NCBI GenBank assembly: GCA_947172415.1
Contig: OX359190.1
Span: 10,224,995-10,288,994 of the forward strand
Length of the DNA: 64,000 nt
Source of the DNA: Chondrosia reniformis
Lineage: Eukaryota > Porifera > Demospongiae > Chondrillida > Chondrillidae
Reading direction: 5' to 3'
The translations under genes were made by a program, and so were the position numbers. The notes under the pieces are model-generated. The model did no database searches, was not told where the DNA came from, and saw only the letters and a program-made list of their open reading frames with translations. Positions within the stretch are counted from its first letter, which is position 1; every line of letters starts with the position of its first letter. Positions 35,901 through 49,730 of the stretch are shown one piece after another.

Positions 35901-38900
35901 AGAGCAGCCAGAAATCCCCACAGAGCAGCCAGAAATTCCTACAGAGCAGCCAGAAATCCCCACAGAGCAGCCAGAAATCCCTACAGAGCAGCCAGAAATC
36001 CCCACAGAGCAGCCAGAAATCCCCACAGAGCAGCCAGAAATCCCCACAGAGCAGCCAGAAATCCCCACAGAGCAGCCAGAAATCCCTACAGAGCAGCCAG
36101 AAATCCCCACAGAGCAGCCAGAAATCCCCACAGAGCAGCCAGAAATCCCTACAGAGCAGCCAGAAATTCCTACAGAGCAGCCAGAAATTCCTACAGAGCA
36201 GCCAGAGCAGACTACTGAGGATAATGGGAAACCTGATGAGGATGTGTTATTTTCAGAAGAGACTGAAGAGAATTTTAGTAAATTGAAGAGACGTGGAAGT
36301 GTTAGGAAGTTAATAGCAAACTTTGAGACAAAAAAGAAGGAAAGAAACTGCCTTGAGGCTTCAGACCCACAAAGAATTTTAGGCAATAGGTCAAAACGAT
36401 GTGGTCAATTTGACAGTGAGAAAAGATTCGCTATAGTGGCAAATGACCCCACCCCTCAAGTCAAAGAGCGTGTCCCCCAGGCCAATGATCCCACCCCTCA
36501 AGTCAAAGAGCACGACCCCCAGGCCAATGATCCCACCCCTCAAGTCAAAGAGCACGACCCCCAGGCCAATGATCCCACCCCTCAAGTCAAAGAGCGCGTC
36601 CCCCAGGCCAATGATCCCACCCCTCAAGTCAAAGAGCGCGTCCCCCAGGCCAATGACCACACACCCAAAACAAATGACTGTGCTACTCAAGGAAACTTCC
36701 AATCACCTTTACATCTGATTGATATGGAAAGGTCACCACAAAAAGTAAGATAATTGCTTTAGTATTACAGTGTTCAATTGTTACTGGTTACTTTATTAAT
36801 TTATAGGTAGCACCTAAGAAAGCCAATTTTATCTGGAGAAAACCACTAAAAGCTGTCAAGCATACACCTTTACATGTTGAAAGGGGTGAAGTGAAGAGCT
36901 ACTCTACTCAGTCAGAAGTGAACCCAAAAGTGAGTTTTACTTCATTGGTTGATCAAGAGTCCAATAGTGACAAGCGTGACAGTGCCCCACTGGTAGACAA
37001 CAGCAGGCAATTCTTATCAATAAATCAACAAATTGCAGCCTTCCATACTCCAGTTAGTCAGGTTCCATTGGCACACAGGACCGAGTCTGTTCAAAGAATT
37101 GAGAGAAACAGAAGTGGAGCAGTTAATAAACTTTCAACCTTTTTTGAGAAAAGTAAGCATGTCAATATACAAGCATCGCAAACAGAAGAACTAGATAGGG
37201 GCATGTCAAGTGTAGATAGGGGTGTGTCTGATGGAGGTGGGGGCAAGTCTGATGGAGGTAGGGGCATGTCTGATGGAAATAGGGGTGTGTCTGATGGAAA
37301 TAGGGGTGTGTCTGATGGAAATAGGGGTGTGTCTGATGGAAATAGGGGTGTGTCTGATGGAGATAAAGCTGAGGATGACAGACTTGTTACAGCTGAAGAT
37401 GATAGACTTGTTACAGCTGAAGATGACAGACTTGTTACAGCTACTACTTCTGATGATCTGGAAACTTGTAATAAAACTCTAGTTTTAAGTTGGGAAGATT
37501 TAGAATTAGAACAGAGTTTTGAAGTGACAAGAGAACAACAGAAGTTAGCAGAAGATAGAACTGGTATGTTCTTTAACTATTTTACTGAGAAAGTGTCTTC
37601 AAAGGATGTTGCTTGTGGAGAAGTATCTTCTCAAAGTAGTTTATTATATAGTTGTGAAAGAAAAATTATTACAAATTACTCATGTCTTAAAAGCTACAAT
37701 GAAATGATGGTCATACCTAAACAAGAAATATTCCAACCAGTTCCTCCAACCAAACCAGTTCCTCCATCTGAACCAGTTCCTCCAACCGAACCAGTTACTC
37801 CAACCGAACCAGTTCCTCCAACCAAACCAGTTCCTCCATCTGAACCAGTTCCTCCAACCGAACCAGTTCCTCCAACCGAACCAGTTCCTCCAACCAAACC
37901 AGTTCCTCCATCTGAACCAGTTACTCCAACCGAACCAGTTCCTCCAACCAAACCAGTTCCTCCATCTGAACCAGTTCCTCCAATCGAACTAGTTCCTCCA
38001 TCTGAACCAGTTCCTCCAATCAAACTAGTTCCTCCATCTGAAACAGTTCCTCCATCTGAACCAGTTCCTCCAACCGAACCAGTTTCTCCATCTGAACCAG
38101 TTCGTCCAACCGAACCAGTTCCTCCATTTGAACCAGTTTCTCCATCTGAACCAGTTCGTCCAACCGAACCAGTTCCTCCATTTGAACCAGTTCCTCCATC
38201 TGAACCAGTTCCTCCAACCGAACCAGTTACTCCAACCGAACCAATTACTCCATCTGAACCAGTTCCTCCACCTGAGCCAGTTCCTCCAACCGAACCATTT
38301 CTCCCATCTGAACCAGTTCCTCCAACTGAACTAGTTCCTCCATCTGAACCAGTTCCTCCTTCTGAGCCAGTTCCTCCACCTGAACCAGTTCCTCCACCTG
38401 AACCAGTTCCTCCACCTGAACCAGTTCCTCCACCTGAACCAGTTCCTCCACCTGAACCAGTTCCTCCACCTGAACCAGTTCCTCCACCTGAACCAGTTCC
38501 TCCACCTGAGCCAGTTCCTCCATCTGAACCAGTTCCTCCAACCGAGCCAGTTCCTCCATCTGAACCAGTTCCTCCATCTGAACCAGTTCCTCCACCTGAA
38601 CCAGTTCCTCCACCTGAGCCAGTTCCTCCACCTGAACCAGTTCCTCCAACCGAACCAGTTCCTCCATCTGAACCAGTTCCTCCACCTGAGCCAGTTCCTA
38701 CAACCAAACCATTTCTCCCATCTGAACCAGTTCCTCCACCTGAACCAGTTCCTCCACCTGAGCCAGTTCCTCCATCTGAACCAGATCCTCCAACCGAACC
38801 ATTTCTCCCATCTGAACCAGTTCCTCCATCTGAACCAGTTCCTCCATCTGAACCAGTTCCTCCATCTGAACCAGTTCCTCCATCTGAACCAGTTCCTCCA

Positions 38901-39200
38901 TCTGAACCAGTTAAACTAATTCCTCCATCTGAACCAGTTAAACTAATTCCTCCATCTGAACCAGTCACTCCTTCAAAGCCAGTAATTATTCCAATGGATG
39001 AGAGAGGCCTGACTCCCAGAAGATATAGTTCAAACACTTCATTCCAGTTAAATCAAGTTAAAAGGAGATCCACTGTTCCTCATGTGCCAAGGACAAAGTG
39101 GTCAAATAAGTTGTTGTTGTTTTTACTATGTTTGGTGTTTGTATTTTTCTTTCTTGGGTTGTCTGCTGTTAGTACTACTAAAGATTCGCATCCTTTGTAA
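32965..39200 (+). CDS. PLEKHG-like RhoGEF with giant repeat tail and C-terminal membrane anchor (RhoGEF B)
   Basis: Thirteen exons join in phase into about 1,817 residues. The DH domain (about 73-270) shows KKSAYVVEEILQTEG, LPLSSLLLKPVQRVLRYKLL and QINSYKREHEHFLRLQQVQ; a PH domain follows (about 277-400; IVLVLEKLLLILKQKEGKYY). DH helix order and the xNSYKxxHExxxRxQ motif match RhoGEF A, so the two are paralogues. Exon 12 (35143-36744) encodes 23 copies of an IPTEQPE heptapeptide and five 14-residue ANDPTPQVKE units. Exon 13 (36807-39200) encodes GVSDGNR repeats and about 68 hexapeptides of the PSEPVP type. The protein ends with a hydrophobic stretch, LLLFLLCLVFVFFFLGL (about 1789-1805), followed by 12 residues, so it is predicted to be tail-anchored with the GEF domain in the cytosol. 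Tail and membrane location are inferred from sequence only. Confidence 0.85.
35722..36205 (+). repeat. Coding 21-bp repeat (IPTEQPE) in RhoGEF B
   Basis: Twenty-three 21-bp units with synonymous drift mainly in the Ile and Pro codons (ATTCCT, ATCCCC, ATCCCT). Two early units differ at the protein level (ISTEQPE, ILTEQPE). Low DNA divergence points to recent expansion. Confidence 0.96.
36441..36650 (+). repeat. Coding 42-bp repeat in RhoGEF B
   Basis: Five 42-bp units encoding ANDPTPQVKExxPQ, alternating ERV and EHD at the variable position. Confidence 0.94.
37737..38970 (+). repeat. Coding 18-bp repeat (PSEPVP-type) in RhoGEF B
   Basis: About 68 hexapeptide units. The third and second positions vary among PSEP, PTEP, PPEP, PTKP and PIEL, in blocks that reveal internal duplications. 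A 21-bp GVSDGNR repeat lies upstream at 37216-37365. The antisense strand is open across the array (a Gly/Ser-rich frame) but this is a by-product of periodicity. Confidence 0.95.
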
Positions 39201-39503
39201 TTATTTGTATATAGTGTTTATATTATTGGCACCGAGTGTCTGAATGATGTCATTGGTTTTCCTATATTTGGAAGCAACGCCCAACAGTCAGCCATTTTAC
39301 TGTTGGTCCAAGAAGTGAGGAAACGGGCCTTCATCTCTCTATTGTTCGGTGAATCGTTATTTCTGGTGAAGCTGTTACGGTGCGGCCCAATTTGCCAATA
39401 GAAAAGAGTATTTAATGTTAAGGAGAAGTATTTGTTGCGTGTCGCTGGCGGGCTGTTCTAAATAGCTCAATTTTCAAGCTACCAATAGTCTACGATACCG
39501 TAA
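39201..39503. other. Intergenic region and promoter of the PAK gene
   Basis: Three hundred bases between RhoGEF B and the PAK start codon. GCCATTTTACTG at 39289 and CRE-like TGATGTCA at 39245 are possible control sites. No gene seen. Confidence 0.45.
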
Positions 39504-42573
<3,070 letters not shown>

Positions 42574-42706
42574 CAACATCACCTATTCAAGCATTTTGAT
42601 TGAATGTAAAATTTTTATTGGAAATTTGTCATTTGGAATTATTTGTGAAATTTGCATGCTGGAGTTGTAAAGATTATTCCTGGACTTCATACATCTGACA
42701 GATACT
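42574..42706. other. Convergent 3' ends of PAK and FERM genes
   Basis: Only about 130 bp between the two proposed stop codons; no further features seen. Confidence 0.5.
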
Positions 42707-43917
42707 TCAAAAATACTACATAAATACAAACAATCAGGTCTACATAAGCAAGCTGGGAACTAGCTATATATGCTCGCTCTTTATACATACCTGATGTCCA
42801 TGTGGTTTGATTTTTATGGCTGACACCTCAATATTTACCTTTTCCTGTGAGCCTCTTTCAATATCTTCCCCCTAGAGCACAGAGCATATGCCATTTAAGG
42901 TCACACGCACGTACGCACACACACACACACACACACATACTCACTATAATGACGGAGAATTTGTGAATGTCTGGTTTTACAAACTTCTCATAAGTTTTGA
43001 TATAGCCTTGCATACACTTGCAGGAAGTCATCTCTTTGCCCCCGTAGACCCGATTGGGGATTTGCTCACATGCCTGGATCAACAATTGTCTAACTTTTGG
43101 CAGTTTGACAACCCAAGATTTCGGAAGAAATGATTTCGGTTTCTGAGACTTGCTAAAGTCAAAGCATTACTAATAGAATACGGACCAAGTACACCCGTGC
43201 TGTCGTGTGCCTTATATGAAAGCTTTGACTGAACTTAGGTCTCCTCTGTTGTCCTCCAAACAAACCTTCCATATGTGGAGACCCGCCATCTTGCACAAAA
43301 CTGACATCCCATCCGGCCCCAAGTCAAGATTGTCAAATTTCGAAGACAAAAATTCCTGTTGGATCTGATGACAAAAAATGTACACCAATCGCCCTGGTGG
43401 GATTATAATCACTTACTTGATTAAACAGGAACTCTAGTAGAGGTTCGTAATCAGTCGCCAGACGAGTCAAATGGAGATGGATCCCTCGTATGAAAGCAAA
43501 CATTCTCAGTTCATAAACACCTCGACAGTCGTCCGGTAGCATCGGCCTGTAAGTGTAGAGACACTCATTACTGGCACCTAGTGGACACAGCGCGAGGAAG
43601 GGACGAACACAGGGAGGCAGTTTGGCGTGTTGGTCTTGACATGCCTCAGCGATCACATCCTAATTGGACAAATAACAGAAATTGTCTTACGAATCACAGA
43701 ACAAGATTGCTCCGAACAACTTTCCAACTTTTGCTACATTACTAATATTTCGGCTACATGAACATTGGAGCTATATTATTAACTTGTACTGTATATATCT
43801 TAGGACTCGCTTTAAAGTTGACATATTTACCTTCACAAATAACGTGTCCTTATAAACTAAATGCATATGCTTCCCGTTTGGAAAGATAACTAAGCCATTC
43901 TCGCTTGATTTACTCAT
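42707..43917 (-). CDS. JAK-like FERM-domain protein lacking a kinase
   Basis: Five clear exons (43917-43831, 43659-43417, 43364-43266, 43142-42945, 42871-42791) join in phase, with a tiny sixth (42715-42707, Tyr-Phe-stop) as the best ending; total about 238 residues. The N-terminus GLVIFPNGKHMHLVY, then VKDVIAEACQ, LPPCVRPFLALCP and YELRMFAFIR, follows the F1 lobe of Janus kinase FERM domains. LLEFLFNQ, GMSVL and KSFLPKSWVVKLPKVRQ follow the F2 lobe (Glu-x-Leu-Phe-x-Gln, Gly-Met-x-Val-Leu, and a Ile/Leu-Pro-x-x-Leu helix). A fragment like the first F3 strand (NIEVSAIKIK) is the last thing seen. No SH2 or kinase domains exist downstream; PAK occupies that space. The last exon is the weakest call. 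It may be a truncated gene copy or a genuine FERM-only protein. Confidence 0.6.
42905..42936. repeat. (CA)n microsatellite in FERM gene intron
   Basis: CA dinucleotides in the 73-bp intron 42872-42944, next to the donor. Confidence 0.9.
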
Positions 43918-43992
43918 AATACTCGTGGCGTCTAAACTCCTCTAGTCTTCTGTTTATCGCGTGATTGTGCAGTTTACAGACGACAAAATAGT

Positions 43993-44181
43993 ATGCCCGT
44001 CAGTTGTTGCGCTGTTGGCTGTGCCAATCGTTTTAGTAAGGACACTGAAATAACTTTTCATCGTTTTCCAGAAGATAAAATTAGACGACAGCAGTGGAAA
44101 ATCGCCGTATCTCGAGATCAGTGGGAAGTGAAGGACCACGATCTGGGCCGTTGCACTTTAACTATCGTCAACTATTGTTAA
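43993..44181 (+). pseudogene. THAP zinc-finger exon, truncated
   Basis: Sixty-two codons open with MPVSCCAVGCANRFSKD, then ITFHRFPEDKIRRQQWKIAV and RDQW, the first two thirds of a THAP DNA-binding finger (Cys-x(2-4)-Cys, the FHRFP block, the invariant Trp). The expected Cys-x2-His pair (VCSxHF) is missing: the frame runs into CTLTIVNYC and stops. A small indel near 44150 or an unrecognised splice would explain this. THAP domains occur in transcription factors and in P-element-like transposases. The start lies 75 bp from the FERM gene start on the other strand, suggesting a shared promoter region. Confidence 0.6.
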
Positions 44182-45096
44182 ACGGCGTCTTTTGCCAACC
44201 GTGATGTCACGTCATATGACTACTGCATATTTATTACGTCATTAAGCACGTGGTCTTATAGTTGCAATCGGTAACCGGCAGCGAGAAGGAGCAGCACTTG
44301 GCTCCTGTGCTAGCTGGGAACAAAGTAAGAAATTGTTCTATTGCGTACAGGCGAAAAGCGACGCTGTGTCCGGAAGTCTCCTACCTTACTGCCAGTACGC
44401 CGCCTCCACCACATTCCCTTAGAAAACCTCACTCAGCAACGGAGTCGTCACCGGGAAAGGAAAATTAAAGTACTTCGGACAACCAGTCCAACTTTTCCAT
44501 CTGTACGTTGTCTGGTGTTTAAATTTGGCAGTTTTTGGAAAGGTGAAGACGAACTTACGGGACGTAAAGTTGCCAAAAAGATTCTTAACAGGAAAAAGGA
44601 TCAAGAAAATCGACGTCGCGGATCATGCAGTGATTGTCTACAGTGCTGGTATGTTAAATGTGACAGAGTTCGTTGTATCTCCCTCCCTCTCCCCTCTCCC
44701 ATCTCATCTATGCAGGAATGATGAGTCCATCTATCCATTCGCCCATTCATCCATCCATCCATTCGCCCATTCAATCAGTCATTCATCCTCTCCCACTCCC
44801 CTACCCTTAGGAGAATGGTTCACTCGAGTTATACGCTCTCCCTAAGCCCTGCCTACAGCATGACTCGGGAGGTTATTTGATTTGGACTTGTGTCCCTCAT
44901 TACAGTAGTAGACTTTAGTGTCACTTGGCTGATTTGGCATTATAAACTTCCACTAATTATTCACTAATCATCATTTGAACCCTCTGCACCTTATATTGTA
45001 TATTTATTACACCTATTGTATACCTGTTGTATACCTGTTGTATACACAGCTATTATATTTACACATGTACACATGTTTTCTCGTTAGCAATTTAAA
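44182..45096. other. Region after the THAP exon, no clear gene
   Basis: Contains overlapping short plus-strand frames rich in Pro, Ser and basic residues (44262-44845) and a CCATCCATTCGCCCATT-type short tandem repeat near 44730-44780. Some of this may be decayed downstream THAP-gene sequence. Nothing recognised. Confidence 0.4.
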
Positions 45097-46140
45097 ATGG
45101 ACAGTTCATCACTAGGTCGGTCATTTCAGATAGCGACAATGGACGTTACTGATTATCATTTGGTTGGTAGCAGAGCTGGGACAGCCAGACCCTCAATGGA
45201 TCCATCATGGCACCCTCAGCCTTCCAGCAAGCACCGGACAGCATGAGGAGGTACTTATATATACTAATAGATTTTTCAGTGGAACCTTTATATGAACCAC
45301 TCCCTCTCTAGGACAGTTGTTTGTCTGATATTGATTAGGATTATTGAGCTTTCTGTGAAACAATTAACTTCAGGATGTTTTTGTATTATTCAGCTGATGA
45401 AGTTCTACCAACCGAAACATCCTGAAATAAGTTAATTGTTTTACTCCTCTACAGAAAGTTCAATAACCTATCTATCAACCAATTTACATTCTAGTTTGCT
45501 ATTGATGGAAAGCAAATTTTTAGTTTAGTCATTAATCATTTGAATGGAATTACTGCTCACATTATAGTGCATTCTTTGGTTTGCAAATGAATTGTGTGGT
45601 TGAGGAGGTAACAAGTATCTTTGTGTGTATCACCTGTGTAACCACATAATTCACATCAAGATGTGTAAAGTTATTGTCCTGAGAGCTTCTTAAGTCCCAT
45701 ATGGGAAGCTATGATAAGTATATGACATCACTCTTTGAAATTACTTGAATTACTGTAACTATCTATGCATTCAGTGGGGACTACGTAAGTAGTAGTCAAC
45801 TACAGCAGAATCTTTGGTATACGTAGAAATAGAAGTGAAGTTTCTCCTTATTGTTACAATTTTTTGACCTCCCATTTAGTATGGAGAGATTTGTGTTTTC
45901 AAGGAATTCCAGAAGTCTGTGACCATTATAGTTTATCCTGAAATGTGTCTTTGAGTGAACCACAATATAGTGTATGTATAAATACATATATACGTACATA
46001 TGTGTTAGTGGATTATCTTGAATTATTATTCACCTGATGTATATATTAGGTTAATTCTGATGTGTTGACGGAGGAACAAGGGCAATTGGCAAGACTCATT
46101 CATCATTTCAGAGCAGACCATTCTGACGAGCAATATGCAG
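45097..46140 (+). other. Two exon-like segments of an unrecognised plus-strand gene
   Basis: An exon-like stretch ends at a GAG|GTACTT donor near 45251, and another lies at 46050-46140 between a TATTAG acceptor and a GCA|GTAAGG donor. They join in one frame as ...GQHEEVNSDVLTEEQGQL then ARLIHHFRADHSDEQYA. The LTEEQGQLARLI pattern loosely recalls the start of a nuclear-receptor ligand-binding domain, but no further helices were found in the following kilobase. In another frame 45097 opens a 49-codon ORF. Treat as a weak lead. Confidence 0.2.
45338..45468. mobile_element. Palindromic MITE-like element
   Basis: Arms of about 45 bp: left has ATTGAGCTTTCTGTG...CAATTAACTT and CAGGATGTTT; right has AAACATCCTG, AAGTTAATTG and ACAGAAAGTTCAAT. 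They pair around a 34-bp loop. A related right arm alone occurs at 47955-48010. Confidence 0.65.
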
Positions 46141-47296
46141 TAAGGATAAATTTTAAAGTAGTTTCACTTCAGTTGAACCTATTGGAGATTGTCGAATTAG
46201 AATCAAGTAGTAATATGTGGGTTATAGCTTAGATATCCCTCTGAATGTTCCTGTTCGGGCAGCTGAAAGAATTGGTGCTCTGGCAGCACCAGCAAATTTC
46301 CTAGATTTTGCGTTGTCTTACAGATATCTTATCGTATAGCCAGTAGCAGCCAATGTATTTTCTTATAACTTCCCTTCTGGCCACACGTGAAACCTACAGT
46401 TTGTTGTATGAATTTTCTTGGATTGTGTCGCAAGGTCGAATTGTGTGATTTGATTTGACAGCTCGTTATATGGAGTGTCCAAGCAAGTGATTATGTGAGG
46501 TCCTCAAAGCAAATTGCGAGGACTGCCCTTCGATATGCAGTTGTTATAATTGGGCCTTTAGTGTGACAAACAAGCATTCAGAGTCTCTAAGGCTGTAGTA
46601 TATTAGTATTTCTCTTTCTGGTTCGCACTACTTTTAATATCTTGTTATATTTATGTATTTGGATTCTGATGTATACGAGACACTTGGGATTATGAACAGT
46701 CAAACCATTTTGAGATTTTTTCTGGAAGTTCTATTTTATTTTAACTTGTTCGGCTATAGTTAAATCTTTGCTTTGCTTTGAAGAATATGATGAATCTTTG
46801 TAAAGGTTCATCTTTTGACTTTGGGAGCGTCTAGAGACGCAGTTTTTTTTCGATTTTTTTTCGAAGATAAGTTCGACACAGTTAGAAGAAATCGTTACTC
46901 TATAATATAATGAATATTCGCTTTTTGATGTAAATTTTGTCGACGTATTTTTGATACATATCTTTCAAAAAATCAATTGTTTCCCTTAGAAATTGATTAA
47001 GTTCAAACAATATGGAGTGGTTTGTTTTGATCCCATTCATTGCACAATCTGGACCTGAATGTGTAGTATGAACAATCTGGTATATTAGCGGCAGTTAAGA
47101 TGCTACATACCTCTTATGGTGGAGCATGATGATTAGACAGCTAACTGAAGATACTGCCCCCTTCAGTTGTGAAGTAAGATACTCTATAGATGCTGATTGC
47201 TGTCTAGGTCTGTAAGAAATTGATTGATTGACCATACAGACCTCTCTTGCCTACTCAGAATGGAGTCTGCCATCTTCTTAAACCTTGTAGGCAAAA
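46141..47296. other. AT-rich intergenic DNA, nothing recognised
   Basis: No convincing ORF, RNA or repeat structure seen over 1.1 kb. Confidence 0.4.
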
Positions 47297-47757
47297 TACC
47301 GTATGGCCGGAAATTTTGGCGGAGAATTTATTTTGGCGGATTGGCGGTTTTGAGAGCAATCCGCCAATATTTCATCCGCCAAATTACAAATTAAATTACT
47401 GTACAAGAGCCTTTTGGCAGTCTTAACCGTGTGCGAATCGTCCCAGCCGCTAGTGGAAAGCACGCCTACAAATGGCCGTCGCTCGAAATTCTAATCCGCA
47501 TGAAAGATTAGAACGAAAACAGTCCAGATTAAGTATAACAACGATTTGTATACTTTTCAGTCGGATTTCATCATCAATTTCGTCCTTACTGAGCCAAAAC
47601 TAGCTCACGTCCCGGTTAAATTCCCAGCGCGTTCGATTTTGCAATGAATATCATTATGGCTAAGATTTGCTCAATCGCCAAAGTAAATTCCGTCAAATGT
47701 CTTAATTTCAGCAAACCGCCAAAATATCTTCCCGCCAAAATTTCCGGCCATACGGTA
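47297..47757. mobile_element. MITE with 26-bp perfect terminal inverted repeats
   Basis: Left end TACCGTATGGCCGGAAATTT (continuing TGGCGG) at 47297-47322 is matched exactly by the reverse complement at 47732-47757. Sub-terminal parts repeat GGCGGATTGGCGG-like words in both orientations. The outermost TA on each side fits a TA target-site duplication, as in Tc1/mariner-like families. Length 461 bp, no transposase, so non-autonomous. Confidence 0.8.
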
Positions 47758-47814
47758 ATATGCATGCTGAAAGTGGTTCTTTGGCAGTGCTTTGGTCGTC
47801 GGGTAGACAGACGA

Positions 47815-47890
47815 ATCCAGATTAGAGACATCTGGATTAGAGACATCTGGATTAGACGCACCCTGATTGGAGGCATTTGGATTAGAGGCA
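47815..47890. repeat. Short tandem repeat, 15-19 bp ATTAGAGACATCTGG units
   Basis: Four to five imperfect units (ATTAGAGACATCTGG, ATTAGACGCACCCTG, ATTGGAGGCATTTGG) directly right of the MITE. Confidence 0.75.
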
Positions 47891-48189
47891 TCTCAGAGTA
47901 TAATAATAATAGTTCCAGACTACAGATAGCTAGAAATGAATAAACATGTGAACTGAAATAAGTTAATTATTTACGCTGCTATGGAAAGCTCAATAACCTA
48001 TCTATCAATAGACATGTACCTATGGTTATGATATTTATACGACTCTCAAGTTTTTAAGGAAGCCTGCAGTGATCGTAGGCCAGAGTGAATGATTCAGGAT
48101 TGAGTGTTCTGTTGGATGATCAGGAAGGTGTGATTATTGTAAACATTGAAATCATATAAATCGAATATGCTATTCCTTGATTGAAATGT

Positions 48190-48985
48190 GGTTCACAGTG
48201 AAATACACATTTTTTGGTTGGTACCTCTCCAGCATCTTTCCTCCTCTTCACTTCTTTAGCATATTGCTGGGACAGCAGCTGATACTTTTCTGTCATCTCT
48301 TCATTCTTAATTCTTCATTGAGGTTTTTTAGAATATTTACCACCAGTTCCATAAATGTCTTTCCGGCTTTAATGGCTCTACCCCAAACTGATCTACGGTA
48401 CCAGACAGAATAAACTGAACATTTGAACCGTACACAATGTTGCACCTACGGATGCTTGTCACGGTATTTGAGCGAGAGAATCGTTCGTCTATATCAAGAA
48501 GGGAACAGTATATCGTCTATATATTGTGATAATTTGCAACGATTTCCATTCCAATCCAATATCGATCTCGGATACGTAAGTCGCCAATGATATGTTTGAC
48601 GTTAATTCGATGTATCTTGCCGCGATCCTTTGATTCCAGCCACTGTACAGAGATTTCCTTCGCTTTTTTCTACATTCTGACGCTTACAATCTTACACCAA
48701 AATGTATGCGTTGTATAATATAATCAGTACGCCGAAGGTGTTAACGATTGCGAGTATTATTTTACTCGTACGAGTACTCAAAAGGCACGCAAGTAGCACA
48801 CGTTTAAATAGTTATTTACTTTTACTGTAATGTAATGTACGTACGTACGTATGTTGACATTTTACATAATGGATATTTTCATATTGCTGGACCAGCAGCT
48901 CATACTTCTTCCTTATTTACTCTTTTTATTGTCCTCATTCTCAATAAAGACTTCATCCAGTTTTTCCAGAATATTTACTGTTTAC
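48190..48985 (-). pseudogene. Two related decayed exon fragments
   Basis: Minus-strand segments at about 48420-48190 and 48985-48870 translate, across stops and frame changes, into related pieces: VVNILKNLNEEL then EKYQLLSQQYAKEVKRRKD, and TVNILEKLDEVF then KYELLVQQYEN. They look like copies of one coiled-coil exon. Family not recognised. They lie at the start of the same-strand gene block that runs to 60.1 kb. Confidence 0.4.
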
Positions 48986-49730
48986 TTTATTATTAAGATA
49001 AAAGTTGGGACTTTAATTGAGCTACTACGCTCAGAAACCAAGTGCAATATATCGTAACCATTAAAATGAGAAAGGCCAAATTATGAGCACATAGAGTTTG
49101 GATTGAATACCCTCACATCAAAAGAATACCCCTACATTGGTGTCTTTTATAACCTGATTATGAATAGTTTTAATATTACAAAAAATCATAGTGTCGTCCC
49201 TCTCTCTCTGTGTTCATCATCGTGAAATATTTTTTGTGCAGCTACAGAATTTACTTTTTTCTTGCCCAGTTTTAATACTGGGAGCTTTTTATGGATGTTA
49301 ACACCTATAAGGAATAGAACTATTTTTCGGTTTTCAGAATTCTGAGGTTCCAGATTACCAAGCATTTTTGTATCGTTTGTATGCATAGCCTATACCTTGT
49401 TCAAGAGTTTTCTAGAACAGGCCGACTTTTGATGGAATCTTATTGGTTAATGATTACACACTTTCCTTTTGGCCAAAATACGTACATACTGTAGCTGATA
49501 CTCATATGAAAACCACAGACCTTATATATATATACTTTGTTACATACATAGGTTGCAGTAACATTTATAAGCTTACTTCAGTTATGTCTTCATGTGTGGC
49601 ATCCAACACTGTTGGAGAGCACTGAAGCTGGCTATAAAATGTGTCATGTGACCTGGCCATGGATTCTGTTGGAGTTATAAGCTGTAGATCTGAACAAAAG
49701 CATGTTCACTACTAAGAACTGTCTGCTACA

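Noticed and set aside
35487-36386. Long minus-strand frame of Gly-Cys-Ser-Val-type repeats
   Set aside because: It is the antisense of the 21-bp IPTEQPE coding repeat. Periodicity in threes keeps it open. The sense exon joins in phase on both sides.
37694-39037. 447-codon Gly/Ser-rich minus-strand frame and several Glu-Glu-Leu-Val frames
   Set aside because: Shadows of the 18-bp coding repeat of RhoGEF B.
46050-46140. Nuclear receptor ligand-binding domain
   Set aside because: A single short pattern resembles helix 1; no later helices or DNA-binding domain were found nearby.
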